Assembly (NCBI RefSeq): GCF_041538065.1
Contig: NZ_JBGORW010000011.1
Location: 1 to 63,161, forward strand
DNA length: 63,161 nucleotides
Direction of reading: 5' to 3'
Origin: Leptotrichia hongkongensis
Lineage (GTDB): Bacteria > Fusobacteriota > Fusobacteriia > Fusobacteriales > Leptotrichiaceae
The notes beneath the pieces are model-generated. The model saw only the letters and a list, made by a program, of their open reading frames with translations. It did no database searches and was not told the origin of the DNA. The translations under genes were made by a program, and so were the position numbers. Positions 61,594-63,161 of this stretch are shown here, piece after piece (position 1 is the first letter of the stretch; every line of letters begins with the position of its first letter).

Positions 61594-62925
61594 CTATTTT
61601 AAAGCATTTAATCCTGCTAAATTCAAGAAGTTCCAAGGCTTGTTATAGTGAGGCTGGAAGAAGAAGTCTACAAATGCCAATTCTTCTACAGTCATTTTAT
61701 TTTGAATACATACTGACAATGTGTTAATTGATTGTGTTAAGTCAATTTTAGAAGTTAACTGTGCTCCTAAAATTCTTCTGCTATTTTTTTCAAATACCAC
61801 TTTTAATGTAACTTTTTCATAAGTTGGCATAAATTCAGGACGATAGTTATCAACTGCGATTACACTTTCAACCTCTACTCCTTCTTGTTTTGCTATTTCT
61901 TCTGTTAGTCCAGTTGCAGCCATATTGTTTTCGTAAATTTTAATTCCTGAAGTACCTTGTGTTCCAAGATGTCTAACTTTATTTTCAAGCAAGTTTATAG
62001 CTGCTAATGTTCCCATTCTTACAGCGTTAGTTGCAAGCGGAATATATCTTTCTCTTTGTAATGGATTATAGAATACTGAACAGCAGTCTCCTGCAGCCAT
62101 AACGTCTTTATTACTTGTTCTCATATATTCGTCAACTTTAATTGCTCCATTTGGAAGCATTTCAAGCTGTCCTTTAAACAATGAAGTACTTGGCAGGAAT
62201 CCAACACACATAATTACCATATCAGCTTCATATTCATTTTTATCAGTAATTACTTTTGTTACATTTCCATTGCTTCCTTCAAATTTAACAACTTTTTCTC
62301 CAGTTGCAATTACAATTCCTCTATGTTTAAACGATTCTTCAGCAACATCTGTAAATTCCTTGTCAAAATATTTGCTCAAAACTCTTTCTTCTGCATCTAC
62401 TAGCACAACTTCTTTTCCATTATCTCTAAATGCTTCAACAAGTTCCACTCCAATGTATCCTGCTCCAACAACAACAACTTTTTGTGAATGTTTTGCTCTT
62501 TCAATAATTTCATTTGAATGATTGTAATTTTTACAAAGTAAGATATTATTTAAATCAATTCCTTCAATTGGCGGAATAATAGGCCAAGAACCAGATGTAA
62601 TGATTAATTTGTCAAAAGTTTCATTAAATTCAATTCCAGTTTCCAAATTCACAACTCTTATTTTTTTACCTTCAATATCAACATTCTTTACTTCATGTCT
62701 CATTCTAGTGTCAACGTTTAATTCTCTTAATTTTTCAGGTGAACAGTAAAACAGCCCTTGAGGATCTTTTACAACTCCTCCTACATATAAGGCAATCCCA
62801 CAAGACAAGAATGAAATATTGTCATTTCTTTCAAATACTGTTATCTCCGCATCAGGATTTGTCTTTCTTAAATTCAAAATTGCCGCTGTACCAGCGTGTG
62901 TACATCCAATTACAACTACTTTCAT
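61594..62925 (-). CDS. nox: NADH oxidase (water-forming) / CoA-disulfide reductase-type flavoprotein
   Basis: 443 residues, FAD- and NADH-binding. The first FAD motif is VVVIGCTHAGTAAILNL (about 3-19). The redox-active Cys42 is in NISFLSCGIALYVGG, as in streptococcal NADH oxidase and peroxidase. The NADH motif is VVVVGAGYIGVELVEAFRDNG (about 150-170; read here as GAGYIGVE). A second FAD motif, DVMAAGDCCSVF, and the dimerisation domain follow. It probably removes oxygen in an anaerobe. CoA-disulfide reduction cannot be excluded. The gene has a good GGAG site. Confidence 0.9.
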   Translation of the reverse strand: MKVVVIGCTHAGTAAILNLRKTNPDAEITVFERNDNISFLSCGIALYVGGVVKDPQGLFYCSPEKLRELNVDTRMRHEVKNVDIEGKKIRVVNLETGIEFNETFDKLIITSGSWPIIPPIEGIDLNNILLCKNYNHSNEIIERAKHSQKVVVVGAGYIGVELVEAFRDNGKEVVLVDAEERVLSKYFDKEFTDVAEESFKHRGIVIATGEKVVKFEGSNGNVTKVITDKNEYEADMVIMCVGFLPSTSLFKGQLEMLPNGAIKVDEYMRTSNKDVMAAGDCCSVFYNPLQRERYIPLATNAVRMGTLAAINLLENKVRHLGTQGTSGIKIYENNMAATGLTEEIAKQEGVEVESVIAVDNYRPEFMPTYEKVTLKVVFEKNSRRILGAQLTSKIDLTQSINTLSVCIQNKMTVEELAFVDFFFQPHYNKPWNFLNLAGLNALK

Positions 62926-63017
62926 CTATTTCCTCTCCTTCATAATATTCATATTTTAATTTTTAAATAAATTTATAATAATCATTATTTCAAATTATTT
63001 TTTTCTCAATCTATTTA

Positions 63018-63045
63018 ATTATACTACATTTTAAAAAAAAATCAA
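63018..63045 (-). promoter_or_regulatory. Promoter of the NADH oxidase gene
   Basis: On the minus strand TTGATT (63045-63040), a 16-base spacer and TATAAT (63023-63018), about 95 bases before the ATG. Confidence 0.65.
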
Positions 63046-63161
63046 TAGTGTTTTGAAATTTTTACAATTTTATAGTGTATAGATGTCAAACATTTGTTAC
63101 AAAAATATATTAAAAAAAATATTTCTTCCCTAATGTATCTTTAACCTACTGATTTTCCTTG

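Noticed and set aside
1..63161. tRNA, rRNA or CRISPR features
   Set aside because: No GC-richer cloverleaf, ribosomal segment or regularly spaced repeat was found on either strand by reading.

Overview
This window is chromosomal DNA from a very AT-rich, Gram-negative, anaerobe-like bacterium. It most resembles the Fusobacteriota, and within them Leptotrichia or a close relative. The grounds are the A/T-rich codon use, a giant type V autotransporter with the N-terminal region typical of that group, Fusobacteria-type housekeeping genes (bactofilin, MurJ, NADH oxidase, MscL), and strong TTGaca-17-TATAAT promoters with AGGAGG ribosome sites. The genus is inferred from protein character, not from a search.

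Layout. Bases 1-8.1 kb hold the last 31 codons of one autotransporter, the relic start of another, and a complete 2387-residue autotransporter. From 8.3 to 12.5 kb come mscL, a small autoregulated operon (XRE/S24 repressor plus two small proteins), a PH/SHOCT protein, a secreted protein and galU. From 12.6 to 17.8 kb is a folate cluster (folB, folK, folE, folC, folP), interrupted by two decayed immunity-type genes. From 17.9 to 27.5 kb is a decay zone: a Nudix hydrolase, two AAA_14/DUF4143 ATPases (one with an amber codon), and the wreck of a histidine operon. In that wreck a hisC fragment is joined to a hisB fragment, hisH is intact in frame, and hisA and hisF are frameshifted. Broken toxin-like genes and a mini-transposon lie beside it. 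From 27.5 to 34.2 kb are intact genes: an M15 peptidase, the NAD(P)HX repair enzyme, bactofilin, ribF, scpA, murJ and a small protein of possible nuclease fold.

From 34.6 to 43.0 kb, mostly on the minus strand, are a lone tyrosine recombinase, a PLD-nuclease/helicase/DUF3427 protein, a DnaQ-like exonuclease, lepA and a YdcF-type protein. At 43.1-43.7 kb is a YefM-YoeB type toxin-antitoxin pair with recognisable operator boxes and a divergent promoter. From 43.8 to 62.9 kb are a heterodimeric ABC exporter, an esterase/ATP-grasp pair, an aminotransferase, an amidase, a TPR protein, a tandem family of four paralogous membrane proteins plus a fifth relic, a MORN-repeat lipoprotein-like protein, a small secreted protein, OsmC and NADH oxidase.

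A 105-bp element with about 28-bp imperfect terminal inverted repeats occurs four times between genes (8.1, 17.8, 42.2 and 54.9 kb). It looks like a non-autonomous mini-transposon family. A different 150-bp element sits at 26.7 kb and a 73-bp inverted-repeat element at 36.0 kb. No tRNA, rRNA or CRISPR array was seen. Histidine synthesis from this locus is probably lost, while the folate, riboflavin/FAD and NAD(P)H repair genes appear functional. The best candidates for under-described biology are the lepA-linked exonuclease/helicase pair, the tandem membrane-protein family, the ATP-grasp/esterase pair, and the small divergent transcript beside the toxin-antitoxin promoter.
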